Source: JAGQYP01 sp041392305 (GTDB lineage Bacteria > Bacteroidota > Bacteroidia > Flavobacteriales_D > Crocinitomicaceae). Taken from it: a stretch of 64,000 nucleotides of DNA. Below, one piece after another: positions 9,059 through 19,016 of this stretch (position 1 is its first letter; each line of letters begins with the position of its first letter). Location: the NCBI GenBank assembly GCA_041392305.1, contig JAWKMJ010000006.1:92988-156987 (forward strand), read 5' to 3'. The position numbers and the translations under genes were made by a program. The notes under the pieces are model-generated. The model was not told the DNA's origin. It searched no databases and saw only the letters and a list, made by a program, of their open reading frames with translations.

Positions 9059-10222
9059 CTATTCGTTTTCCTCAGTACCTTCTTCTTTACTTGTTTTACC
9101 CTTAGATTTGTCTTTCTTTCTTTTGGCTTCTAACTTTTTAGATTGCAAACATTCTTTATAGAGTTCTGCAGGTGTTTTTTTCTTAACTTGTTCACATTCA
9201 CCCTCTCCATTTGCATTCGTCTCCAACTCAATTTCTTTGCCAAATTCATCATAGAGTGTCTGATCTACGGGACAACCGTTTTTATAGGTTGCTTCGACTT
9301 TTAAAACGGGTTCTTCGTCTTTTTTTGGCAGATAGTATTCTTTATAAGTTCCTGAAAGAACACCTTTAGAATAGTTTTCTTCTCTAATAATCGTCACGCC
9401 ATCCCAGAAAAAAGTAATGAATTCTCCGTCTCTTTGACCTTTGCTCCATTCTTCCGTTCTTAATAGATTTCCATTCTGGTGAAAGTACTTTTGCTCTCCA
9501 TTTTTTAAATCCATCACGTAATTCTCCTCAATTAGAGGTTTTCCTTCTGGACTAAACAATCGGTATTTGCCATCATACTTTCCTTTTTTATAATCAATTT
9601 CCAATTTAACTTTCAAAGAAGTCGAATCTAAATAGTCCTTAGAGAAATAGTATTCTACTTTTTTTCCATCGAGGGAGTTCATATTGTAATTTTCGATTTT
9701 GGATAGATTTCCATTTCTGTAATAATATCTCTGCATACCATGTTTCATTCCTCCAATATAGTTTTCTATAAAGTACTCTTGATAAGTTGAATCGTAGAAA
9801 TATTTCCAAGTACCATCTCGTACTCCTTCTATATTATTTCGGACAGCCATTACGCAGCCACTAGGATAATAACTCGTGTCAATGCCATCTTCTCTGCCAT
9901 TCTTAAAATGAATAAGTAATTCTCTTCTACCTGTTAAGTGGCATGTTTCACAATCACCACTAAAAGGTTTTCCAGTATTTCTGTGAAAGTAGACTTTCAT
10001 ATCCTGGTCGTATTCCAAAAACTCATTACAGTCCACAATAGCTTTGTTTCTTCCGCATTCCCATTCACCATACCTTTTGTCAAAAATCTCACTAGCTTCT
10101 TTACGGTGACACTCTACCAGTTTTTCTTCCTTTTTCTTTTTAAGATCGTTCGCGTTTTCTTGCCCAAATGCAGCAAGTTGGGTAAGAACGGTTACTAACA
10201 GACCATAGAAAATTGTTTTCAT
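9059..10222 (-). CDS. Exported MORN-variant repeat protein
   Basis: A 387-residue protein with a signal peptide (TIFYGLLVTVLTQLAAFGQ) and about eight MORN_2-type repeats between residues ~95 and ~320, such as NGREDGIDTSYYPSG, GVRDGTWKYFY, GGMKHGMQRYYYRNG and NGEQKYFHQNGNL. The C-terminus is strongly basic and charged (KKKTPAELYKECLQ and a Lys-rich tail). Related proteins are often labelled YwqK-type antitoxins, but an exported position and lack of a toxin partner make that label doubtful. It overlaps the upstream thioesterase gene by 4 bp (ATGA). Confidence 0.7.
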   Translation of the reverse strand: MKTIFYGLLVTVLTQLAAFGQENANDLKKKKEEKLVECHRKEASEIFDKRYGEWECGRNKAIVDCNEFLEYDQDMKVYFHRNTGKPFSGDCETCHLTGRRELLIHFKNGREDGIDTSYYPSGCVMAVRNNIEGVRDGTWKYFYDSTYQEYFIENYIGGMKHGMQRYYYRNGNLSKIENYNMNSLDGKKVEYYFSKDYLDSTSLKVKLEIDYKKGKYDGKYRLFSPEGKPLIEENYVMDLKNGEQKYFHQNGNLLRTEEWSKGQRDGEFITFFWDGVTIIREENYSKGVLSGTYKEYYLPKKDEEPVLKVEATYKNGCPVDQTLYDEFGKEIELETNANGEGECEQVKKKTPAELYKECLQSKKLEAKRKKDKSKGKTSKEEGTEENE

Positions 10223-10620
10223 AAAATAGACATTTTTAATTTTTCAGGAACGGGAATAGATTGTTTCTCATTGTAATTGTAACAAACTAATGTTGAATGA
10301 CCAGATGCGTATTTAACCTTATCACTTTCTTTTAGTACAAACAAATTATATTCCAAAACAAAACTTTTGGTTCCTACTTTAATGCATCGCGTTTCAACTT
10401 GAACCGCATCATTTAGTAGAAGAGGATAGTGGTAATCGATGGTATTGTTCGCTAATAATATGCCATTACTAATCCAATCCCAATCATGCCCTAGAATCTC
10501 ATTAAAATAATTCATTCGGGCCACTTCAAAGTAATTCAAATACACCGCATTGTTTACATGTCCCATGAGGTCAACATCGGAAAACCTTATTTGAATATTT
10601 GTTGAAATCCTTTTACCCAT
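10219..10620 (-). CDS. Hot-dog fold acyl-CoA thioesterase
   Basis: A 133-residue protein of the 4-hydroxybenzoyl-CoA thioesterase/YbgC group. The RFSDVDLMGHVNNAVYLNYF block holds the Asp and the substrate loop of this family. It hydrolyses an acyl-CoA thioester in the cytoplasm; the substrate cannot be told from sequence. It is first in a two-gene unit with the MORN protein (4-bp overlap). A TACTTTTA box, one change from consensus, lies just upstream. Confidence 0.85.
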   Translation of the reverse strand: MGKRISTNIQIRFSDVDLMGHVNNAVYLNYFEVARMNYFNEILGHDWDWISNGILLANNTIDYHYPLLLNDAVQVETRCIKVGTKSFVLEYNLFVLKESDKVKYASGHSTLVCYNYNEKQSIPVPEKLKMSIL

Positions 10621-10725
10621 GTTCGTAAAAGTAATGGGAAAATCGTTAGAAATCCATCTTTGGTTCAGTTTTTACTTTTTAAAGTCAACCAAAATCTATT
10701 ATTTTACGTTTTAAGTAATGTTACC

Positions 10726-13700
10726 ATGAAAAATACTATGAAGTTCACTTTTATTGCATACACACTTTTCTTTGCTTTACTATCACTTGCTCAAAGAGGA
10801 AAAGACGGAGATTATACGGTTTCGTCATCTGGTGAAATTTTAAATACTTATACCTATTTAACTGCAGATGCTTCTTCAGGAAGTACAACCATTTCAGTTA
10901 ATAGCGCTACACTGAACAATGCTTTTTTTGGTTCTAACTTACAGACTGGAGACCTGATTTTTATCCATCAATTGCAGGGGGCTTCAATGAAAATCGAAAC
11001 TTTTCCGGTTACTTCATGGGGAGGTGATTGGACTGGTCCATTGGATACAACTTGGGGAGCAATTCAGGCACCTGATTATTTCAATTCAGGTTTGTATGAA
11101 TTTGCAGAAGTAGCGTCAGTTTCAGGTTCAACAATCACATTGAATTGTGGGTTGAAACATAATTATACTCGAACAGGTCATGTTTCAGTTACTCGAGTTC
11201 CTAGAATCAACAATCTTACGGTACCTAACGGGACTTCTATTACGGCTGCTGATTGGAATGGTAATTCTGGAGGATCCGTAATACTTGAAGTGGATAGCAC
11301 ATTAGACATACAAGCAGGTGGAGTGATTGAAGCCGATTTTAAAGGATTTAGAGGAGGCTTATTTGAGAACAATACCGCCGGAGGTGGTGTGGGGTATTAT
11401 GGAGTAGGTTCTTATGGGACATTTACAACCAATCGTGCTGGTCGAAAGGGAGAAGGTGCCGGAGGTTACATCACGGAATATAGTGCCTATTATTCCGAAT
11501 ATGCCAAAGGAGCGCCCGGAAACGGTGGAGGGGGTGGTAACGGTCACAACTCTGGAGGAGGAGGTGGAGCCAATGCTGGTTTAGGACTTTATTATTCCGG
11601 AAAAGGCGTTCCCAATCCAACTTATAGTACAAATTGGAATTTAGAATATCCTGGTTTTTCTGGAAATCCTTCAATAGGAGGAGGGAGAGGAGGATATTCT
11701 TCTTCAGGGAGTGGACAAAATCCGGCAACTACGGCTCCAGGAAATACTGCTTGGGGAAGTGATAATCGAAGAATTGAAGGTGGTTTTGGTGGACATACAC
11801 TTGATTACTCCTCCGGACGCGCTTGGTTTGGAGGTGGCGGTGGAGCCGGAGATGGAAATGATGGAGAAGGTGGAGACGGTGGAAATGGTGGAGGAATGGT
11901 CTACATTATGGCTTATGGCAACTTCACTGGTTCTGGACTTGTCTCTGCTAATGGAGAAGATGGGGAGGATTCACAAGGACCACCTCCAGGATTTAGCAGC
12001 ATTTCAGGAGATGACGGTGCTGGAGGAGCAGGTGCCGGTGGTGTAGTTTTGATTAATTCAATTGCCAATGTGCCAAATACATTAACCATTTCAGTTGATG
12101 GTGGAATTGGAGGAGACAATCATATTCTTTTTGGATCCGGTGCGGGCGGAAATAATTTTGGAGCCGGACCTGGAGGAGGTGGAGGCGGAGGTTATGTAGC
12201 TACTTCTGCAGGTTCACCGACTATTTCTGCATCAGGTGGCGCAAATGGGATCACCACTGCCAAACCTTTTGATACAGAGTTTCCTCCGAATGGAGCAACT
12301 TCAGGTAATATTGGAATCACGGGAGGAAGTTTAACGCCTTTTGAAATTTTGATAGCCGATGACACTATTTGTGGTGGAGGAAATGTAACCTTAACCGCTA
12401 CTATTTTGGGATCACTTCCTACGGGTGCAACTCAACTTACCTGGTGGGATGCGCAATATGGAGGGACAGTTCTTGGGAATGGAAATTCCTTGACATTGAA
12501 TGGGTTGGTGTCGAATACAACAGTTTATGTTGGTACTTGTCCGGGTACATTCAGAAAAGAGGTAAATATTCTTGTTTCTCCGCCGATAGTAATTTCAGGC
12601 ACCGCTACTGTAAATAATACGGCATGTAATGGCACATCAGGGTCTATAACTGGTTTAAGTGCAACAGGAGGCTCTGGAGTTCTGGTTTATGATTGGAACG
12701 GAACAGTTACAGCTGGAACCGATCTATTGAATGCAAGTCCTGGTAGTTACACGCTCACTGTTACTGATGATAATGGATGTACAGCAAATAGTGGCCCCTA
12801 TACGATTAGTTCAATATCTGGCCCGGCAATTGATTCATTGAATTATGTGTTAACTCCGGAGTCATGTGCCTCAGGAGATGGATCAATCACAGGAATTACA
12901 GCAACGGGATCGATGCCTTTAATCTATACATGGAATACAACGGTTTATCCTGGTTCAGATATTAATGATGCAACTTCAGGGGTCTATTGGTTGTATGTTG
13001 AAGATGTAAATGGATGTGTAGATTCTACCGGACCTTACAATATGACTCAAGTTGCTGGACCAGTTATAGATTCCTTGAACTATTCCATCACGAATAGTGC
13101 TTGTACAGGAAATACAGGTACAGTGACTGGAATTACTGCTACTGGAGTAGCGACTCTTAGTTATGCATGGAATGGAGTGGCAACTGCAGGACCGGATTTA
13201 TCAAATGCAGCGGTGGGTAGTTATACTCTGGTAGTTACCGATGGGAATGGATGCAAAGATAGTACAGGAGTTTACTTTGTAGGTCAGCAAAACCCACCTG
13301 TTATTGATTCTATTAACTATGTGCTAGACCCTACCTCTTGTGATGCGAATGACGGAGGAATATCCGGAATCACGGTTACAGGAAATAGCCCTTTTACTTT
13401 TGAGTGGAATGGTAACCCGAATCCAAGTGCTGATATTACTGGACTAGGAATAGGTAATTATATGCTTGTTGTTACCGATATAAATGGATGTAAAGACAGC
13501 ACAGGGATTTATGTGATTGATACTGAAGCCTTACCGGTAATAGATAGTTTGAACTATTCCATCGTAAATACTTCTTGTGATACAGATGATGGGCAAATAT
13601 CAGGAATTACTGTTTCTGGAGCTTCTCCCTTTGTATTTGAATGGAATGGTGTTCCTTCAGGGAATACGGATGCAACAGGCTTAGGAGTGGGTTCTTATAC

Positions 13701-15216
13701 TTTGGTAGTTACCGATGATAATGGTTGTGTCGATAGTACTGGAGTGTACATGATTGGACAGCAAAACCCACCTGTAATTGACTCTTTAAGTTATACGATT
13801 ACAGAGCGATCATGTATCTCTGATGATGCAACAATATCCGGTATTTCAGTTAGTGGAAACAGTCCATTTCAGTATTTTTGGAATGGAGTATCCAGTGCGA
13901 CAGCAGATGCGTCCAATCTAGGTTTAGGTAATTTCACTTTGGTGGTTGTTGATGCCAATGGATGTTCTGATTCAACAGGAGTTTACAGTGTAACTCAGGC
14001 TCCAGATCCGCAATTGGATAGCTCTAATATAGTGATTACACCTTCAGATTGTGGGGCGAGTACAGGAGCTGTAGCAGGAATCACATCAACAGGGACAGCT
14101 CCTTTCCAATATTTCTGGGATGGAGTTGCTGGGAATGCAAATCAAACTGGGTTGGCACCTGGTTTACATGTAGTGGTTGTCGTAGATGCTAATGGATGTG
14201 ATGATACCTTAACAGGAATTAATGTTGGCACCTTAAACGGACCGATTATCGATGCTTCAGGTTTGAGTACTGAAGATGATCACTGTTCTCAAGGGAGTGG
14301 ATCAATCTCAGGGATTACTGTCTCAGCAGGAACACCAGGATATACCTATCTATGGACAGGAGGTGGGACTTCCTTGGATGTCTCCGGATTGGATTCAGGA
14401 AGTTACCAGTTAACGGTTACTGATGCAGCAGGTTGTACCGCATTTTACGGTCCGATTTCGATTTCAAATGTGCCTGGCCCAACTATCATTGAAACGAGCT
14501 TGGCGATTACGGATGATTTTTGCAATCTTGGAAATGGGATCATCACAGGTTTAACTGCAAATGGAGCTTCACCTTTTACCTATAGTTGGTCAAATGGGGC
14601 GAATACTTTAGCTCTATTAGGGGTCAATTCAGGAGTTTATACTTTAACAGTAACGGATGCCTTTGGCTGTAGTGCCATCTCATCTAATATTACAGTTGGA
14701 AATTCTAATCCAAATCCAATTGATTTCACTTGGACTCCAAATCCTGTAACCGTTACGAATCCAAACGTTACATTTACAGGGAATGTAGTTGATCCATATC
14801 TGTCGAGTTCCTGGGATTTCAATAGTTTTGGAACTGACACAGGAATGGTTGTGTCAACAGTAATGGATGTGATTGGGAATTACACAGTGACACTTGTTGT
14901 AGAGTTTTCTCCTGGTTGTTCAGATACAGTTTCTCATATTGTTACGGTAACAGGAGATTTGATTATTCCAAATGTGATCACTCCGAATGGAGACGGAATG
15001 AATGAGAATTTTACAATTGAAGGCTTATTGCCGAATACCAAAGTAACTATTTTGAACAGATGGGGTAATTTAATTTACGAATCTGATAATTACGATAATC
15101 AGTGGGATGGAACAGATATGGGAGGATTAAAAGTTTCTGATGGGGAGTATTTTTATGTAATAATTACACCTCAAGATGAAACCTATCAGGGAAATGTGCG
15201 TATTTTAACAAAGTAA
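10726..15216 (+). CDS. Giant surface protein: Gly-rich region, nine SprB-type repeats, T9SS type B sorting domain
   Basis: A 1,496-residue secreted protein starting at the ATG at 10726 (MKNTMKFTFIAYTLFFALLSLAQ signal peptide); the frame is open further upstream without a signal. After a beta-rich domain comes a Gly-rich region (nt ~11340-12320), an Ig-like domain with two Cys, then nine repeats of ~77 residues (nt ~12600-14700), each with a Cys-x-x-G-x-G-x-I-x-G start and an SYTLTVTDDNGC-type end, as in SprB repeats. A PKD-like domain precedes a type B T9SS C-terminal domain (PNVITPNGDGMNENF, NRWGNLIYES, DGEYFYVI). It is probably secreted by T9SS and attached to the surface as an adhesin. Confidence 0.88.
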   Translation: MKNTMKFTFIAYTLFFALLSLAQRGKDGDYTVSSSGEILNTYTYLTADASSGSTTISVNSATLNNAFFGSNLQTGDLIFIHQLQGASMKIETFPVTSWGGDWTGPLDTTWGAIQAPDYFNSGLYEFAEVASVSGSTITLNCGLKHNYTRTGHVSVTRVPRINNLTVPNGTSITAADWNGNSGGSVILEVDSTLDIQAGGVIEADFKGFRGGLFENNTAGGGVGYYGVGSYGTFTTNRAGRKGEGAGGYITEYSAYYSEYAKGAPGNGGGGGNGHNSGGGGGANAGLGLYYSGKGVPNPTYSTNWNLEYPGFSGNPSIGGGRGGYSSSGSGQNPATTAPGNTAWGSDNRRIEGGFGGHTLDYSSGRAWFGGGGGAGDGNDGEGGDGGNGGGMVYIMAYGNFTGSGLVSANGEDGEDSQGPPPGFSSISGDDGAGGAGAGGVVLINSIANVPNTLTISVDGGIGGDNHILFGSGAGGNNFGAGPGGGGGGGYVATSAGSPTISASGGANGITTAKPFDTEFPPNGATSGNIGITGGSLTPFEILIADDTICGGGNVTLTATILGSLPTGATQLTWWDAQYGGTVLGNGNSLTLNGLVSNTTVYVGTCPGTFRKEVNILVSPPIVISGTATVNNTACNGTSGSITGLSATGGSGVLVYDWNGTVTAGTDLLNASPGSYTLTVTDDNGCTANSGPYTISSISGPAIDSLNYVLTPESCASGDGSITGITATGSMPLIYTWNTTVYPGSDINDATSGVYWLYVEDVNGCVDSTGPYNMTQVAGPVIDSLNYSITNSACTGNTGTVTGITATGVATLSYAWNGVATAGPDLSNAAVGSYTLVVTDGNGCKDSTGVYFVGQQNPPVIDSINYVLDPTSCDANDGGISGITVTGNSPFTFEWNGNPNPSADITGLGIGNYMLVVTDINGCKDSTGIYVIDTEALPVIDSLNYSIVNTSCDTDDGQISGITVSGASPFVFEWNGVPSGNTDATGLGVGSYTLVVTDDNGCVDSTGVYMIGQQNPPVIDSLSYTITERSCISDDATISGISVSGNSPFQYFWNGVSSATADASNLGLGNFTLVVVDANGCSDSTGVYSVTQAPDPQLDSSNIVITPSDCGASTGAVAGITSTGTAPFQYFWDGVAGNANQTGLAPGLHVVVVVDANGCDDTLTGINVGTLNGPIIDASGLSTEDDHCSQGSGSISGITVSAGTPGYTYLWTGGGTSLDVSGLDSGSYQLTVTDAAGCTAFYGPISISNVPGPTIIETSLAITDDFCNLGNGIITGLTANGASPFTYSWSNGANTLALLGVNSGVYTLTVTDAFGCSAISSNITVGNSNPNPIDFTWTPNPVTVTNPNVTFTGNVVDPYLSSSWDFNSFGTDTGMVVSTVMDVIGNYTVTLVVEFSPGCSDTVSHIVTVTGDLIIPNVITPNGDGMNENFTIEGLLPNTKVTILNRWGNLIYESDNYDNQWDGTDMGGLKVSDGEYFYVIITPQDETYQGNVRILTK
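12600..14700 (+). repeat. Nine in-frame SprB-type coding repeats
   Basis: Nine units of about 230 bp inside the surface-protein gene, each encoding a Cys...GxGxIxG / DWNG / TVTDDNGC pattern. Units 4 and 5 are the most alike. Such arrays can recombine and change repeat number. Confidence 0.75.
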
Positions 15217-15309
15217 ATGTTTTTTATCATTGTAAAAATTATCGACAAAAACGTGTTTTTTATCGAGAAAAAGTATAAATTAGTCGCTTAGAAATCGATT
15301 TCAATTTTG

Positions 15310-15891
15310 ATGGTTGAATACCCAAATAGAATTGTAGAGCTCTGTAATTCAAGCTATCAGAAGATTTACGGAGATTATAACTCTAAATCTGAGAAGAAAA
15401 TTGTTGTCTCGCATTTTGGCGAGTTCTCTCAAGATTTAGTTAATTCCATTTCCAATGGGGTCGAAGAAACTATGTTCGAAGCCGGCGATAAGAAAGGCAC
15501 AATCAAAAGAATGTTCAGTATCCTCGTAGAAGGACTTCAAAACGTAAGAATTCACGGAGAAAAAGATGGTGACGGAAATCAAATTTCTTTCTTGATTATT
15601 GCTTCTGATGAAAATGAATACCTTGTAACAATTGCAAACTTGGTTAGAAATGAAGTTGTTGAAAACTTGATCCACCGGGTAGATGAATTGAATGCCATGG
15701 ATGAGTCGGAAGTGAAAACTTATTACATGGATACACTTACTAACGGTATCATGTCTCAAAAAGGAGGAGCAGGACTTGGTTTCATTACAATGGCGATGAA
15801 ATCAAAGAATAAACTAAATTACATTCCTGAACGAGTGAGTGAGGATCTTACTTGTTTTGCTCTTGAAGTCAAAATCGAGAGAAAAAAATAA
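15310..15891 (+). CDS. SiaB-like protein (DUF6272, kinase-like fold)
   Basis: A 193-residue cytoplasmic protein resembling the SiaB family. The EGLQNVRIHGEKDGDG segment looks like the N-box of a GHKL ATPase and GGAGLGFITMAMKS like a glycine-rich G-box. In Pseudomonas SiaB is a kinase that phosphorylates SiaC and tunes diguanylate cyclase SiaD through the phosphatase SiaA. No SiaC or SiaD partner is present nearby. The ATG at 15310 directly follows a CAATTTTG box-like sequence, so the start is a little uncertain. Confidence 0.7.
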   Translation: MVEYPNRIVELCNSSYQKIYGDYNSKSEKKIVVSHFGEFSQDLVNSISNGVEETMFEAGDKKGTIKRMFSILVEGLQNVRIHGEKDGDGNQISFLIIASDENEYLVTIANLVRNEVVENLIHRVDELNAMDESEVKTYYMDTLTNGIMSQKGGAGLGFITMAMKSKNKLNYIPERVSEDLTCFALEVKIERKK

Positions 15892-15905
15892 AATCTCTTA
15901 ACTTT

Positions 15906-16352
15906 TTATTGAATTAGACCAAACTGCTTGAAATGGTGGGTGTAGTGCTTTTGATGTAATTTGCACCAGAGATCATAATTTAGGTCACCATATATGGGGT
16001 GTATCGCACTATAGTTGGATTCATGGTGATGTGTGAAAAACTCTTCTAACTCTAGATTGTGCGCATTAATCAAATCATCAAGCTGTGATTGACTCAAATC
16101 GGGTTTTTGAAAATAGTCGACTTTATATCCTTTAGGCATTTCCTTTTTCGAATTAAGAAATCCAATATAAAGAGGAAGTTTATCTTCGGGAGTCAGGATT
16201 TCAAGAGAGGTCTTGTGGTTTGATATTTTCAGCGTATCCTGCATGTGAACCACCATTTCTTTCGGACTCATTTCTCCCCAAAGGGGGGTGGTATGAACCT
16301 GTAAGTTATTCAAAACCGCTTGTATCTGATTCAAATTAAATTCAATAAACAT
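15906..16352 (-). CDS. DUF1569 / DinB-like protein
   Basis: A 148-residue soluble protein with the DUF1569 pattern: MSPKEMVVHMQDTLK near residue 30 and a C-terminal KHYTHHFKQFGL. The family is related to the DinB four-helix bundle, which usually holds a metal with three His; several His are seen (HPIYGDLNY, HQKHYTHH). Enzymatic role unknown. It lies four bases from the stop of the neighbouring T9SS protein on the same strand. Confidence 0.75.
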   Translation of the reverse strand: MFIEFNLNQIQAVLNNLQVHTTPLWGEMSPKEMVVHMQDTLKISNHKTSLEILTPEDKLPLYIGFLNSKKEMPKGYKVDYFQKPDLSQSQLDDLINAHNLELEEFFTHHHESNYSAIHPIYGDLNYDLWCKLHQKHYTHHFKQFGLIQ

Positions 16353-16355
16353 AAT

Positions 16356-19007
16356 CTATTTTAATAAAGTAACATGACCATACAATTCATTGATAACCAC
16401 TTCTCCCTTAATTGCATAGCGTATTTTCCAAACATAAACTCCATCTGGGGACTTTTTTCCTTTGTAGGTTCCGTCCCATCCTTCACCCAATGTTTTAGAT
16501 TGATAGACCATTTCCCCCCAGCGATTAAAGATCATAAACTCATAGATATTCGGATTAATATTATTCATATAAGGCATGAAAACATCATTTAATCCATCTC
16601 CATCAGGAATAAATGCATTCGGTACAAATATTCCAAGTTGATCTTTGATAAGTATGGAGTCGCATATTTCAGCAGTACAACCATCTACACTTGTTACGTA
16701 TAAACAGACTTGGATGGAAGAATCTATTGGGAAACGTGAAGTAGGTAAGGTCGTGTTTTCGGCATAAATTGAATCTAATCCTCCAATTACCCAAAGGTAG
16801 TCGACTGCGTTTATTGAAGCATCTATCAATGTAAGTTCGAAATCATAAACAGATGGAGGATTGGGGTTGAAAGTCATTCCCGGAATAGGATTTGGATTGA
16901 CGCATATTCCATTTGTGAATGTTGTATCGAACGGACATCCATTAATCGTTTCAAAAGAAAGAGAAATATCATAGCACCCGGCAACATCAAAAATGGCAGA
17001 CATAGAATCGCAAGATTGGGAAAGAATAGTTCCTCCATTTGGTAGCTGCCATAAACAATCTGTTCCTATCAAATTAGAAGGGAAAGAATTTACAAAGTCA
17101 ACAGGTAAAGGTTCGCAGCCAATAGTGTCTGAAGCAACTAATGGAACAACTGGGTTCTCATGTAGTAAAACCGTGACAGAATCAACTGCTATATCTCCGC
17201 ATTCATCAGTTACTGTGATAACAAAAGTAGTGTCCTGCTGAATATGGAAATCAATATAAGAAATGGTATCTCCATTATCCCATAAATAAGTGTAATCCTG
17301 AAAATAATCATTTGTATTTGCTCCTACCTGATGCAATTCACCCAAGCATAAAGTGTCTGCACCATACATGTCTAAAACCAACCCAGGGGCAATGAGTACT
17401 TCAGAAGTATCTGAACTCGCTACACAACCATTTGTGTCCGAAACACTTGCAAAAAATAGGGAGTCTAGGGTTGGGAAGCTGTAGAATTCAAAAGATCCAT
17501 ATCCAGTATTGTTCCAATTAATTGTGTAGCCTTGTGTTCCTCCGGTAACCGTTGCACTCATAAAAACAGAATCTCCTGCACAAATACTAGCACCGGGTTC
17601 AATGTAAACAGAAAGCGGTTGAGGAGAAGCAACATAAATGTTTATTGAATCTCCTAAACACCCATTGGCATCGTAAGCAAATACCCAATAGGAGTCGGAA
17701 CATAATGCATTGAAATTATTATTGGCCTGAGGCGGGTTGGAACCTATTGAATAACTTACAGCAAGATTTGAGTAGACTGTTATTTCTCCGTCACAATTGT
17801 AGCTGCAAGATTGCATTTCGGCAAGGGTAGAGTCAATTACTGCTAAAGGAGGATCTTCCAATTCGAAATTGAGACTGTCCAACATACATCCGTTGTCATC
17901 GAATACATATAAACTATAGACACCTGCACATACTTGTGTTGCTATATTAGAAGTACTATCTCCAATAGCCCCAGACCAAGCATAAACATAATCAGAAGAA
18001 ATTATTCCTCCTTGCACGGAGACAGCTACTGTTCCATCGCAATCCCCTTGACATGTGGGTATAGAGGTTAGATCAAAGGTATCAAAGTACATAGAATCTG
18101 GTTGATCTATAACAATAGTATTTGTTCCCAAGCACCCGTTAATATCCTGAACAAAGACATCATAATTGCCGGCGAATAAGTTAGTGTATAGGTTATTTAC
18201 ACTAAAAGTAGAGCCTGAATCTATTGAAATAAGATAGGATCCTGTTCCTCCTGTAGCGCTTATTTCGATCTGACCTTGTGGAATGCCATAACACAATAGA
18301 TCCGTAACAATTCCCACAGGTAAGATTTCAGCTGGTTCGGTAAATGTAACGTCGATTTGAGTGGCGCAATTGTTTCCATCTCTGATAAATACGGTAATGG
18401 TTCCTGCGCACATTCCGGTGATCGTTGTTAAAGGACTGAAATTGATATTGTCTAAACTATATTCATAAACCCCAGTTCCTCCAATTACATTAATTCCAAC
18501 TTCACCATTGCAAGAGTCTTTACAAGTAGGATTGCTCAGGCTGATATTTGTAATAACTGGGTCTGAAGTGTACTGAACTGTAAGATTTTCAATGTAAGTA
18601 CAATTATTCTGATCAATAATTTCAGCCGGATAGGTACCGGCATTTAAATTCTGGAACAAACCATTTGCTTGGAAATTTGCACTATCTATTGTAAAAGTGT
18701 AGGTTCCCGTTCCACCACTTCCAATTAAATCAATTTGGCCATTTGGAGGAGAGCAAGCAGAACTAGTGATCGTGCTTGAAAAATCCAGTGCAGTTGGTTC
18801 GGTTAAAACTATTGTAGAGTCCCAAGTGCAGCCCAAACTATCGGAAACAGAAATTAAGTAATTTCCTGCATTCAAGTTTAGGAAATTTGGGTTATTACTT
18901 TGATTGACGCCATTATCTATTGAATAATCGTAAGAAGGTGACCCTCCAGAAGCATTGAAAACGATGGATCCAGATTGATCTTCAAAACATGATAAGTGTG
19001 TAAGCAA
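16356..19007 (-). pseudogene. C-terminal fragment of interrupted giant T9SS protein
   Basis: This is the continuation, in the same frame, of the upstream giant gene after a single TAA at 19017-19019. It holds six more SprB-type repeats (nt ~17800-19000), Ig/PKD-like domains and the type B sorting domain (PNAFIPDGDGLNDVF, NRWGEMVYQS, SPDGVYVWKI). A TTG at 19007 could start translation, but the product would have no signal peptide and could not reach T9SS. So I read it as the separated end of one gene. A suppressed stop, a sequencing error or a real nonsense mutation are all possible. Confidence 0.75.
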
Positions 19008-19016
19008 AGTAGAGAC

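Noticed and set aside
11711..12046. Met/Glu/Val-rich frame inside the Gly-rich surface protein
   Set aside because: It is a shadow of GGA/GGT-rich codons in another frame.
12600..14700. Regular repeats that could suggest a CRISPR array
   Set aside because: They are in-frame protein repeats of ~230 bp with gradual divergence, with no short constant repeats and spacers.
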